A DNA stretch of 42,080 bases, taken from Ardenticatenaceae bacterium. Lineage in GTDB: Bacteria; Chloroflexota; Anaerolineae; Promineifilales; Promineifilaceae. The first letter of the stretch is position 1. The number at the start of each line of letters is the position of its first letter. The translations under genes and the position numbers were made by a program. The DNA is taken from assembly GCA_030065875.1 (NCBI GenBank), contig JASJCR010000064.1, positions 1-42,080 on the forward strand, given 5' to 3'. The notes beneath the pieces are model-generated. The model had not been told where the DNA came from, ran no database searches, and worked only from the letters and a program-made list of their open reading frames with translations. Shown in pieces: positions 1-7,970 of the stretch.

Positions 1-1
1 G

Positions 2-424
2 GTCAAACAAGCGCTTCCGTATTTAGAAAAAAGCGACGCGCCTTCGATATTGACGATCACCAGTATTTCGGTGAAGCAGCCTGTGGCCAACCTGATGTTG
101 TCTAACGTCATTCGGCCGGCGGTGATCGGATTGACAAAAGCGTTGGCCCAGGAATATGGGCCGGTGGGGATTCGAGCCAATTCGATCTTACCTGGTTGGA
201 CCCAAACGGAGCGGGTTGATTATTTGCTGGGATACCGAGCGGAACAAAATGATTCTACCCCTGAAGAAGAAGCGGCCAAAATTGGCGGCGCATTACCCCT
301 GAGGCGAATCGGTCAGCCTGAAGAATTCGGCCGGGTAGCGGCCTTTCTCGTATCACCGGCCGCCAGCTATGTGACCGGAGCGATGCTGCAGGTCGATGGT
401 GGGGCATACAGCGGTTTAATGTAG
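2..424 (+). CDS. SDR-family oxidoreductase, 3' part (beta-ketoacyl reductase-like)
   Basis: The reading frame is open from the window edge, so the N-terminal Rossmann half with the cofactor glycine motif lies outside. What remains is the C-terminal half of a short-chain dehydrogenase: an ITSISV strand, the helix ending VIGLTKALAQEYGP, the GIRANSILPGW loop and the C-terminal YVTGAMLQVDGG. In ordinary SDRs the helix carries YxxxK. Here the equivalent positions read SNVIR, with Ser and Arg in place of Tyr and Lys. This is typical of a beta-ketoacyl-reductase-like SDR subgroup that lacks a perfect catalytic tetrad, so the reaction cannot be assigned. The ABC transporter gene starts 14 bp downstream, probably co-transcribed. 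Family assignment is firm; substrate is unknown. Confidence 0.85.
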   Translation, partial: VKQALPYLEKSDAPSILTITSISVKQPVANLMLSNVIRPAVIGLTKALAQEYGPVGIRANSILPGWTQTERVDYLLGYRAEQNDSTPEEEAAKIGGALPLRRIGQPEEFGRVAAFLVSPAASYVTGAMLQVDGGAYSGLM

Positions 425-438
425 GTCAATAATAAATT

Positions 439-2364
439 ATGGGACATTTTGGTGGCGGCTGGTTCGCTTATTTACGACAGGAAAAGGGTAAAAAACCCCA
501 GATAACCCGTGAGCTTCTGTGGCGGGTATGGGAGTTTGCCCGGCCGTTTCGATGGCGTGTTTTGGGGTTATTAGTCACTGTACTGCTTATCACCGGTTTT
601 ACCCTGCTCAATCCGTTGATCATTCGGGATTTAATCGACAACGCGATACCGAATCAGGATACGACGCGGTTAAACTGGCTGGCGTTGGCGCTATTGAGCA
701 TTCCGATTGTCAATGGGGGGATCGGCGTATTCCAGCGGCGATTAGGGGCCTCGATCGGAGAAGGGGTTATTTTTGACCTGCGCTCCGCCCTCTACACGCA
801 TATGCAAAGCATGTCGCTGCGCTTTTTTACCCAAACTCGAACCGGTGAGTTGATGTCCCGGCTAAACAATGATGTGGTGGGTGCTCAAAGTGCGGTTACC
901 TCAACTTTTACCAATATCGTTACCAATTTAGTGACCGTGATCGGAACCCTGGCGATCATGTTTACTCTCGAAGCGCGTTTGACCCTGGTTTCGCTGATCG
1001 TTTTGCCGGTTTTTATTATCCTTGCGCGCCGGATAGGAGACCGCCTGCGGGAACTGCGCCGCACGTCAATGGAATACAACGCCGAAATGAACGCGGTCAT
1101 GAACGAGACCTTAAATGTTAGCGGGGCCCTGCTGGTGAAGCTGTTCGGCCGCGGCCGAGATGAACAGCAGCGCTTTCGCGGTTACGCCTGGGATGTCCGC
1201 AACATTGGGGTGGAGTCGGCGGTGGTGGGACACTGGTTTTTTATGGGATTGGGGATCGCTACCGCCGTGGGAACCGCCCTTATTTACTGGTTGGGCGGTA
1301 ATTTTGTGATCGATGGGGAATTTTCGATTGGCACGATCGTCGCTTTTGGGGCGTATTTGCGCCAGCTGTACGGTCCTTTAACATCATTGACCAATACGCC
1401 GGTGGAATTTGCCCAGTCGCTCGTCAGTTTTGAGCGCGTATTTGAAGTATTGGATTTGCCGGTGGAAATCATCGAATCTCCAGATGCTAAACCACTCTCA
1501 CAAGTAAACGGAAAAATCGAATTCCAAAACGTCACCTTCTCGTATCAGGATCGAGAAAGCGGGCTAAAGGCGGTGACCCGCTTTAGCTTCTGGGGGAATA
1601 ACCCCGATTTGGTCAAGCGCGGAAAAGGAGATGGTGCTGAGGGAGAAGGGGAAGCGTTCCGCTGGGCGTTAAAGGATATTCAATTCACCATTGAACCTGG
1701 TGAACTGGTGGCATTGGTTGGTCCCAGCGGCGCTGGAAAATCAACGATAACCTACATGATCCCTCGCCTGTATGACCCCACGGAGGGTTGTGTGGCCATC
1801 GATGATCAGGATATCCGCCAGGTGACGCTTGATTCGCTGGCCGAAAATATCGGCATGGTCACCCAGGAAACATTTTTGACTTACGATACGATCCGCGCCA
1901 ATTTACTGTATGCTCGGCCGGAGGCTTCAGAAAGTGAAATGATCGAGGCAGCCAAGGCGGCCAATATTCACGAGTTTATTGCCGATCTTTCCGAAGGGTA
2001 CGATACGGTTGTGGGTGAGCGGGGCTACCGGTTGAGCGGTGGAGAGCGTCAGCGCATTGCCATCGCCCGCGTTATCTTAAAAAACCCGCGCATTCTCGTT
2101 TTGGATGAAGCGACATCGAGCCTGGATTCCCTGTCAGAAGCGTTGATTCAGCAGGCGCTGCAGCGGGTGATGAAAGGACGGACCAGTATTGTCATCGCCC
2201 ATCGCTTATCAACGATTTTGGCGGCCGACAAAATTTTAGTTATGTCTCAGGGGCAGCTGGTTGAGGCCGGCACCCATCATGAATTATTGAAGCAGGACGG
2301 GCTGTATCGCACCCTTTACGAAACCCAGTTCCAGCACGTCACAGACCAGGAGGTCACTGATTAA
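439..2364 (+). CDS. ABC exporter half-transporter (fused membrane and ATPase domains)
   Basis: An ATP-driven exporter half-unit of the MsbA/LmrA type, expected to dimerise in the cytoplasmic membrane. Residues about 30-330 form the six-helix domain. The ATPase domain follows with A-loop Tyr369, Walker A GPSGAGKS (428-435), a Q-loop at MVTQET, the signature LSGGE (532-536), Walker B ILVLDEA (552-558) and switch His588, so it looks catalytically complete. Unusual is an extra stretch of about 35-40 residues (373-410) between the A-loop and the strand leading to Walker A, where most relatives are continuous. The DNA for it contains overlapping short inverted repeats. No clear ribosome-binding site precedes the ATG. 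The substrate (lipid, drug or peptide) cannot be told from sequence. Confidence 0.93.
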   Translation: MGHFGGGWFAYLRQEKGKKPQITRELLWRVWEFARPFRWRVLGLLVTVLLITGFTLLNPLIIRDLIDNAIPNQDTTRLNWLALALLSIPIVNGGIGVFQRRLGASIGEGVIFDLRSALYTHMQSMSLRFFTQTRTGELMSRLNNDVVGAQSAVTSTFTNIVTNLVTVIGTLAIMFTLEARLTLVSLIVLPVFIILARRIGDRLRELRRTSMEYNAEMNAVMNETLNVSGALLVKLFGRGRDEQQRFRGYAWDVRNIGVESAVVGHWFFMGLGIATAVGTALIYWLGGNFVIDGEFSIGTIVAFGAYLRQLYGPLTSLTNTPVEFAQSLVSFERVFEVLDLPVEIIESPDAKPLSQVNGKIEFQNVTFSYQDRESGLKAVTRFSFWGNNPDLVKRGKGDGAEGEGEAFRWALKDIQFTIEPGELVALVGPSGAGKSTITYMIPRLYDPTEGCVAIDDQDIRQVTLDSLAENIGMVTQETFLTYDTIRANLLYARPEASESEMIEAAKAANIHEFIADLSEGYDTVVGERGYRLSGGERQRIAIARVILKNPRILVLDEATSSLDSLSEALIQQALQRVMKGRTSIVIAHRLSTILAADKILVMSQGQLVEAGTHHELLKQDGLYRTLYETQFQHVTDQEVTD

Positions 2365-2450
2365 TATTCTGTGGTCTTCAAGCCCGGCCCGTCATCCTTG
2401 CCGCGGTTTTCATGGGGATAAACTACGAGGAGCTACCGGTGGCCTTCCGA

Positions 2451-2476
2451 CGGATTCCCGCTTTCGCGGGAATGAC
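2451..2476. repeat. REP-like palindrome
   Basis: ATTCCCGC, a 4-nt TTTC loop and GCGGGAAT form a perfect 8-bp hairpin (2454-2461 with 2466-2473), followed by GAC. This matches the widespread bacterial extragenic palindrome of the form GTCATTCCCGCGAAAGCGGG. A degenerate inverted copy may start near 2390 (GTCATCC). It lies in the 238-bp gap between the ABC gene and the VKOR gene and could also act as a weak terminator. Confidence 0.6.
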
Positions 2477-2602
2477 AAAGCTATATCTGTATCTATTTGT
2501 CCAAACTCATAATCTGGTTTTTTAAAGCGATTTATCGAGTTTCGGTCCCCTTGACCTATTCATCGGGAAGGTGAGATGGCAACTTCAACGGGGAGAAAAA
2601 TT

Positions 2603-3070
2603 ATGGAGCAAACAAGAAAAATCTACTGGCCGATTCACACCATCCAGCTTCTGTCGGTAATCGGCTTACTTATCGCATTTTACCTCTATCTCTATCACGA
2701 GCAGGTTGTGGATATCAACTGTGCGGCCGATGGCTTTTTTGACTGCAGCCGGGTTTCCGGCCCCACTTCCCCTTATAGTTCCGTGGGCGATTTACCGATC
2801 GCCCTGATTGGATTGGCCGGGTATGCCGCCATATTTTTGGTGACCTGGGCCCGGCAGCTGTGGTCGTTGGTTGACCGCTACTGTGCCGCGATGCTGCTGT
2901 TGTTCACCGGCCTGGGAATGGGCTTTACGATTTATTTAAAGGCCCTTGAATTAACCGTGATTCACGCGATTTGCGAGTATTGTCTTTACTCGGCCGTTGT
3001 CATGGCGATTATGTTCGGGCTGGCACTTTACGATTTTCGCCAGAAAGGTTACTCACCATTGCGCAGGTAG
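2603..3070 (+). CDS. Vitamin K epoxide reductase (VKOR) family protein
   Basis: A four-to-five-helix membrane protein of 155 residues. Bacterial VKOR homologues reoxidise a periplasmic DsbA-like thiol oxidase and pass electrons to quinone. The four diagnostic cysteines are present: loop Cys40 and Cys48, then CEYC at 124-127 at the end of a helix. The family's Ser/Thr before the loop-cysteine region and GDLPIALIGL segment are also visible. Start choice: the ATG at 2603 has GGGGAG seven bases upstream; an in-frame ATG at 2576 would add nine residues. No DsbA-like domain is fused, unlike in some actinobacterial and cyanobacterial forms. The 3' end overlaps the convergent gene by 22 bp. Confidence 0.88.
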   Translation: MEQTRKIYWPIHTIQLLSVIGLLIAFYLYLYHEQVVDINCAADGFFDCSRVSGPTSPYSSVGDLPIALIGLAGYAAIFLVTWARQLWSLVDRYCAAMLLLFTGLGMGFTIYLKALELTVIHAICEYCLYSAVVMAIMFGLALYDFRQKGYSPLRR

Positions 3071-4524
3071 AGGACCAAAATACCGATCAGGATGAGCAGA
3101 AGGATGAGCCCGACCCCAATCAACACACCGATCAAAACGAGAAGCACGATGCTGACATCCGGCGTCGGTTCAGGCGTATCATCCGGAATCGGCGTTAAGG
3201 TGGGGGTTGGGGTTTTGGTAACGGTTGGACTAGGGGTAATGCTTGGAAGCGGCGTTATCGTGGCGGTTGGAGTAGCGGTGATGGTTGGGGTCATGGTATT
3301 GACCGGGGTGGACGTTGGGGTAGAAGTTGCCTGGGATTGCTCTTCAAGCCGCTGTAATTCGGGGCCGGTCAAGGGGACACTATTTATTTCACCGGCCGTG
3401 ACCACCACTCGGGCATTATCTCGCGTGAAAAAGTAGCTGAGAATCACGTCTGACGGGGCGACCCACACTTCATCGGTTCCGGCCGGGCCATACGTGTTGT
3501 ACACATAAGAAATAATCGCTTCGAGATTTTCCTCTTGGCCGCCTGCTGTGGCCGTATTCATCCAGAAGTGGCGGTTGGGTCCGGCATAGGTAGATAGCCA
3601 ATCAAACTGCTCAATCGATCGATCAATTTCTCCAAGCTCAATCAATGAATCGCGTCCCAGAGGTTCATTGAGATCAAATGGGAAGGCAAATTTATCCTCA
3701 GCCACAAATTGTTCACGCGCGTTTTTATCAACAATAACCGGGATTCTTCCCCCACCTTCATAGAGCTGTAGGGTTGAATCTCCTTCTAAAAGGATATTTT
3801 TAAAAGGGGTCAAATACTCATTTAAGCCACAGGGCGGGGCAAATGAGAGCGGCACATAATCGGGGCGGGTTGATTCGGCGATGATATCAGTGAGGGTTTG
3901 TTGATTCCTGTTGATTGTGGTCACTTCGCTGCCGATGATGGGTTGGCAGGTGTAATCGTTATAAGTTTGATTGCCCAGTGACCAGCCGTCACTGACTAAT
4001 TCTGTAATTTGTTCCTGACTTAGAAAATTCAGGGCCGGCCGCAGTTCAACCAGAACACCGGTCAGGAAGATAGTACCTCGCCAGTTTCGCTGATTAAAAA
4101 GGGCGATAGAGGATTCTAAATCTTCTGTACCGTCGAATCCATGTGACCAGGCCCAGCGCTTATTGTCTAGGAGAAACCCTTTTGTTACCAACCCGAGCTG
4201 TGGGGATTCGTTTTCCGTCTCGAAGCGCAGATCGATAATGGCCGCAGAAGTAGTGACCATTACCGTTCCGGATTCAGGGCGGTAAGTGTAGAGAATTGGG
4301 TCGCCGTTTTCGTCAACGACTTCAATGGTGTTGGCATCTCCGACCTGAAAAAGCAGCGTCAAATCACCTGAGGTGACCAGGGGGACGGCCGCCCGATCAA
4401 CCTGATAGACAAATCGATAGGGTGTCCCCACCGCTTCCGCACCGGTTGAGACAATCAAGATAAGCGCGAGGATCATGGCAAGGATGAGGGTGGTCGAGAG
4501 GGTGCGCTTCAAATTTTGTGGCAT
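3049..4524 (-). CDS. Membrane-anchored degenerate polysaccharide-deacetylase-like protein with Thr/Pro stalk
   Basis: 491 residues: a signal segment (about 10-30), a beta-rich region, a NodB-like stretch (about 125-200), a Thr/Pro-rich stalk (about 396-455) and a C-terminal hydrophobic helix (459-485) followed by a short charged tail. The NodB signs are WSHGFDGTED at 127-135, where deacetylases have TFDDG, then a TIFLTG strand, then GWSLGNQTYND at 180-190, where active enzymes have GNHSxxH. The metal-binding histidines of the second motif are missing, so deacetylase activity is doubtful; it may bind glycan instead. It starts 17 bp after the recombinase gene on the same strand and probably shares its transcript. 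The architecture is clear; the NodB relation is moderately sure. Confidence 0.7.
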   Translation of the reverse strand: MPQNLKRTLSTTLILAMILALILIVSTGAEAVGTPYRFVYQVDRAAVPLVTSGDLTLLFQVGDANTIEVVDENGDPILYTYRPESGTVMVTTSAAIIDLRFETENESPQLGLVTKGFLLDNKRWAWSHGFDGTEDLESSIALFNQRNWRGTIFLTGVLVELRPALNFLSQEQITELVSDGWSLGNQTYNDYTCQPIIGSEVTTINRNQQTLTDIIAESTRPDYVPLSFAPPCGLNEYLTPFKNILLEGDSTLQLYEGGGRIPVIVDKNAREQFVAEDKFAFPFDLNEPLGRDSLIELGEIDRSIEQFDWLSTYAGPNRHFWMNTATAGGQEENLEAIISYVYNTYGPAGTDEVWVAPSDVILSYFFTRDNARVVVTAGEINSVPLTGPELQRLEEQSQATSTPTSTPVNTMTPTITATPTATITPLPSITPSPTVTKTPTPTLTPIPDDTPEPTPDVSIVLLVLIGVLIGVGLILLLILIGILVLYLRNGE

Positions 4525-4541
4525 TGGCTTCTTTTTGAATC

Positions 4542-5606
4542 CTAATTTTGGAGATCATTTGAGTGCAGCTTTGCTGCTTGGGTGGGTGAGATGTCCACAT
4601 TTTCCAGCCACTCATCCACAATTTGAACGCCCAGGAGCGGCGCGTAAATATTGCGTGTCGTGGCGATGTCCGCATGACCCAGAAACTCTTGTACGACTTC
4701 GATCGGCATGCCTTCTCGCAGCAGCTGGGTGGCCCGATAATGGCGAAAATCATGGGCTGAAAGGGTGGTGTGCAAATTTAAGGCTTTCACCGCTTTTTTG
4801 ACGACATTGTGAACCGAGGTGATCGTTAATCTGGCATTTTGGGCGTTCCGGCTGTGAGCGACAAACAGCGCTGGGTTAAGATCTTTTCTTTCATCCAGAT
4901 AGTGCTGCAGGGCGTTTTGAGCATAAGGTCGAATGTGAATCGAACGGGTTTTATTTCCTTTTCCGGTGATGATGGCGTGATTTGAGCGGCCGTTTCGAAC
5001 GGTGGTTCTGTTTAGGGAAACAATTTCACTGATGCGCGCCGCCGTAGAGTAAAGCATTTTGACCAGGGCGCGGTTGCGCAGCAGGGTCAGCCGGCGATTG
5101 TAGCGGTCATTTTCGGCCGGTAGGGGAAGTTCATCATAATAATTTACGATTTGCGGAATTGCCTGCCGGGCCTCATCGAGGTCAACGACCGTTTCCGCCG
5201 GGTTTGTCCTGGCTCGCCGCCGCTTAATTTGCCGCTGCAGCTTGCCCAGGCGGATCGTCTCGGGCAGGGCATCTCGATCTTCGAGAAAACTCAGATACCC
5301 AACAACGGCCGCCGTATAGGTCACAACTGTGCCGGGGGAACGATTGCTGATTAACCAGCGCCGAAAAGAGACAACCGTATCGGTCTGCAAATTTCGGGGA
5401 GAAAGTGGCCAGGGATCATCGGCCGAGTAGCCATCTTTTTTAAAGTGCTGCAGCCAATCGGCAAACAATCGCAAACCGCTGCGATAGGTCGATTCGGTTT
5501 TAGCGCTGTTTTCGCCTGCTTTTAGTAGAAACTCAATCTCATACAGCCACAGAGGCGTATCAGTTGGAATGTCGCGATTGCTAAGTGGAAATTGTCGTTG
5601 ACCCAT
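4542..5606 (-). CDS. Tyrosine recombinase (phage integrase / XerC-D family)
   Basis: 354 residues with an N-terminal SAM-like DNA-binding domain (about 18-115) and a C-terminal catalytic domain. All catalytic residues are visible: Arg191 (AARISE), Lys216 (TGKGNK), His285 and Arg288 (HDFRH), His311 (LGHA) and nucleophile Tyr321 (NIYAP). It should cut and rejoin DNA through a 3'-phosphotyrosine. No tRNA, phage gene or obvious attachment repeats lie nearby, so this may be a resident Xer-like or solitary recombinase rather than part of a live mobile element. The integron-integrase extra helix is not seen. A promoter candidate lies at 5644-5672. Confidence 0.92.
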   Translation of the reverse strand: MGQRQFPLSNRDIPTDTPLWLYEIEFLLKAGENSAKTESTYRSGLRLFADWLQHFKKDGYSADDPWPLSPRNLQTDTVVSFRRWLISNRSPGTVVTYTAAVVGYLSFLEDRDALPETIRLGKLQRQIKRRRARTNPAETVVDLDEARQAIPQIVNYYDELPLPAENDRYNRRLTLLRNRALVKMLYSTAARISEIVSLNRTTVRNGRSNHAIITGKGNKTRSIHIRPYAQNALQHYLDERKDLNPALFVAHSRNAQNARLTITSVHNVVKKAVKALNLHTTLSAHDFRHYRATQLLREGMPIEVVQEFLGHADIATTRNIYAPLLGVQIVDEWLENVDISPTQAAKLHSNDLQN

Positions 5607-5643
5607 GAGTTGCCGCTTAATAAATTTAACCTGGCGCTATGGT

Positions 5644-5672
5644 ATCATATAACAACCTGGTTTATCCGTGAA
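5644..5672 (-). promoter_or_regulatory. Candidate promoter of the tyrosine recombinase gene
   Basis: On the minus strand TTCACG (5667-5672) and TATGAT (5644-5649) are separated by 17 bases, matching 4 and 5 of the 6 sigma70 consensus positions. The predicted start is about 30 bases upstream of the recombinase ATG. Confidence 0.5.
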
Positions 5673-5864
5673 TAAAAAGAATTAAGGATGCTACAGAGCG
5701 AACCGCTTGACAAGGCTTTCATTGTTTGTTAAGCCGCGTCCCTTATCTGTGGAAAAAGCGGCTCTGATTGCCCGGTTCAGATCTGCCATCGTGGCAAAAT
5801 TGACCTGATGTTCCGATTTCTGCGCCGGCCGATCGTTAGCGAAGCGTCAATAGCGTCTGATCTC
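5673..5864. other. Gene-free stretch with nested GC-rich short stems
   Basis: This is the main part of the 494-bp gap between the divergent recombinase and rpsB genes. GAACCG (5700-5705) can pair with CGGTTC (5773-5778), and inside it AGCCGC (5732-5737) can pair with GCGGCT (5758-5763). It lies upstream of the rpsB promoter candidate, so it need not be transcribed with rpsB. I see no convincing gene in it. Confidence 0.35.
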
Positions 5865-5893
5865 TTTGCAATGCCAATTGATCAAGGTATAAT
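5865..5893 (+). promoter_or_regulatory. Candidate rpsB promoter
   Basis: TTTGCA (5865-5870), a 17-base spacer and a perfect TATAAT (5888-5893). Transcription would begin near 5900 and give a leader of about 200 bases before the rpsB ATG at 6101. That leader holds competing short hairpins at 5989-6022. Confidence 0.6.
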
Positions 5894-6100
5894 TCATTGG
5901 TTGAATGCAAATAATGCAATCACAACCTCGTTTTTTTACCATCTCACACATGCTTTGACAAAATCGGGTGTGCCAAAATGGCCAATGCGGTTCAAACGAA
6001 CCAAATTTTGGTTGTCTGGTTCCGGTTGCGGAAGATAAGCATGAAAGTCGAGCGTTAATCTATCATGTTAACGTCTCGAAAAAACAAAGGAGTTTTAATC

Positions 6101-7102
6101 ATGCCTGTTGTTTCGATGAAATCTTTACTCGAAACAGGTGTCCATTTTGGTCACCGTACCCGACGTTGGAATCCAAAAATGCGGCCGTATATCTTTACGG
6201 AACGCAACGGGATCCACATCCTTGATTTACAACAAACGATCGTTTTAATTGACGATGCCTATAAGATTATCCGCGACATTGTGGCCAATGGCGGCTCGGT
6301 GCTGTTTGTCGGAACCAAGCGGCAAGCGCTGGATACCATTGCTCGTGAAGCAGCCCGCGCGCAACAGCCATACATCAACACCCGCTGGCTGGGTGGTACG
6401 CTGACCAACTGGGTGACGATCCGGCAGCGGATTAACCATCTTGACCAGCTGGAAGCGCAGCAGGCGAACGGCGATTTTGAGGGGCTGAAGAAGCGCGAAA
6501 GATTGATGCTGGAGCGCGAAATTGACAAGCTAAATCTGCGCTTGGGCGGTATTCGAACCATGCGTGGTTTGCCTGACGCACTTTTTATTGTCGACGTTAA
6601 TCACGAAGAGACCGCCGTGCGCGAAGCCAACAAGTTGAATATTCCCATCATCGGCGTTGTCGATACAAATTGTGATCCGGATTTGATAGATCACGTCATT
6701 CCTTCAAATGACGATGCCATTCGCGCCATTAAGCTCATTGTTGGTAAGATGGCCGATGCCGCATTGGAAGGCCTCAACGTGCGCATGCAGGAACTGGTTG
6801 AGGAAGACAGTGATGAAAGCGCCCAAACATACAGCGATTTTGATGGGTACGATGATGATGTAGATGAAGCAGACCTGTTAGGGGAAGCTACATTGGCCAA
6901 GATTCGCCAATCACAACCGGCTCCGGCCGTCGAAGAAGCTGCGCCAGTTGAGGTTGAAGTCGAGGCCGCTGTTGCTTCTGAAGAAGCCGCCGTAGCCGAA
7001 GCTGAAGCCCCCGTTGAGGCGGAAGCCCCTGCAGAAGTTGACGCCCCTGAAGAAGCTGAGTCTGAGACGAGTGAAGAGGCGGAAGCTGAAGTCAGCAGTT
7101 AA
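6101..7102 (+). CDS. rpsB: 30S ribosomal protein S2 with long acidic C-terminal tail
   Basis: Small-subunit ribosomal protein. The N-terminus VVSMKSLLETGVHFGHRTRR is a textbook S2 start, followed by NPKMRPYIF, the NTRWLGGTLTN segment and the conserved GVVDTNCDP. The start at 6101 is chosen because AAAGGAG lies seven bases upstream and because S2 begins at this point; an in-frame ATG at 6065 would add twelve unrelated residues. At 333 residues it is about 100 longer than the usual 230-260. The excess is an Ala/Glu/Val-rich acidic tail (about 230-333). tsf follows, as in most bacteria, with a strong hairpin in between. Confidence 0.97.
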   Translation: MPVVSMKSLLETGVHFGHRTRRWNPKMRPYIFTERNGIHILDLQQTIVLIDDAYKIIRDIVANGGSVLFVGTKRQALDTIAREAARAQQPYINTRWLGGTLTNWVTIRQRINHLDQLEAQQANGDFEGLKKRERLMLEREIDKLNLRLGGIRTMRGLPDALFIVDVNHEETAVREANKLNIPIIGVVDTNCDPDLIDHVIPSNDDAIRAIKLIVGKMADAALEGLNVRMQELVEEDSDESAQTYSDFDGYDDDVDEADLLGEATLAKIRQSQPAPAVEEAAPVEVEVEAAVASEEAAVAEAEAPVEAEAPAEVDAPEEAESETSEEAEAEVSS

Positions 7103-7185
7103 GATAAAGCATAAAGACCATTGGCGGTTGATGAATCTGGGATAACTCGATTCAAATTTAAAAATTAAAACAATTCATAATTATA

Positions 7186-7213
7186 GGGCGAACCGGCACC
7201 TCCCGGTTCGCCC
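7186..7213 (+). terminator. Strong hairpin between rpsB and tsf (attenuator-like)
   Basis: GGGCGAACCGG (7186-7196) pairs perfectly with CCGGTTCGCCC (7203-7213) around a six-base loop. Only ATTTGATG follows, so there is no real T run. It may lower tsf expression relative to rpsB or protect the rpsB 3' end rather than stop transcription fully. Confidence 0.6.
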
Positions 7214-7247
7214 ATTTGATGTAACCAAATCTCGAGGAGCAATTGTA

Positions 7248-7853
7248 ATGGCAGAAATTACAGCAAAAATGGTAAAAGAGCTTCGCGAAGCAACCGGTGC
7301 TGGAATTTTGGAAACAAAAAAAGCGCTGGAGGCGGCCGGGGGAGATTTTGAAAAAGCGGTTGACATTTTACGTGAAAAAGGTGCCGCTCGGGCTGCCAAG
7401 CGGGGCGGCCGGGAAGCCAATGAAGGCGTAATTCAAATGTACGCCCATCCTGGTGGGCGAGTAGGCGTCATGGTTGAACTCAACTGTGAAACCGACTTTG
7501 TTGCTCGAAACGAAAGCTTTCAGCAGCTGGCCCACGACTTAGCTTTGCAAATTGCCGCGATGTCACCAAAATATGTGGCCATCGAAGACGTTAATGCCGA
7601 TGAGTTAAGTCGCGAGCTGGATGTCTTAAAAGCTCAGGCAGCCCAGGAAGGGAAACCGGAAAAAATTATTGAAAAAATTGTCCAGGGGCGTATCTCAAAG
7701 TTTTATGAAGAGGTCTGCTTGCTGGAACAGTCATTTGTCAAGGATGAGAAAAAGAAAATCAAAGATTTAATCACCGAGACCATTAGCTCAACCGGTGAAA
7801 ATATCATGATTCGACGGTTTGCCCGCTATGAGCTGGGCGAAGTACTCGACTAA
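7248..7853 (+). CDS. tsf: Elongation factor Ts (short form)
   Basis: Guanine-nucleotide exchange factor for EF-Tu. The N-terminal UBA-like domain (ITAKMVKELREATGAGILETKKAL) and the EF-Tu-contacting TDFVA (82-86) are both present. The length of 201 residues matches the compact form, as in Thermus, rather than the roughly 280 residues of E. coli. GAGGAG sits shortly upstream of the ATG. A strong intrinsic terminator follows directly, so tsf probably closes the rpsB-tsf unit. Confidence 0.97.
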   Translation: MAEITAKMVKELREATGAGILETKKALEAAGGDFEKAVDILREKGAARAAKRGGREANEGVIQMYAHPGGRVGVMVELNCETDFVARNESFQQLAHDLALQIAAMSPKYVAIEDVNADELSRELDVLKAQAAQEGKPEKIIEKIVQGRISKFYEEVCLLEQSFVKDEKKKIKDLITETISSTGENIMIRRFARYELGEVLD

Positions 7854-7860
7854 CCGCTAA

Positions 7861-7889
7861 AGGGCGTAGGGAACTACGCCCTTTTTTTT
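7861..7889 (+). terminator. Intrinsic terminator after tsf
   Basis: AGGGCGTAG (7861-7869), a GGAA tetraloop, CTACGCCCT (7874-7882), then eight T (7882-7889). This is a classic Rho-independent terminator, separating rpsB-tsf from pyrH. Confidence 0.92.
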
Positions 7890-7970
7890 AACATTTTGCA
7901 CGGGCATCAGACGAGATGCAGCTTAAAAACAAACAGGGCCGTGTCCGGTCACAATACCAAGAAGGGAAAA

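Noticed and set aside
3092..3436. Gly/Val-rich open frame opposite the Thr/Pro stalk
   Set aside because: It is the antisense shadow of Thr/Pro codons in the NodB-like gene. The same effect occurs at 28285-28512.
4542..5606. Integron integrase or prophage integrase with att sites
   Set aside because: No extra integron helix, no attC-like repeats, no tRNA and no phage genes are visible.
5808..6038. 76-codon open frame upstream of rpsB
   Set aside because: It contains the rpsB TATAAT box, has no ribosome-binding site and no recognisable protein features.
6065..6100. Upstream start for rpsB
   Set aside because: The added residues are unlike S2, and AAAGGAG is correctly placed only for the ATG at 6101.
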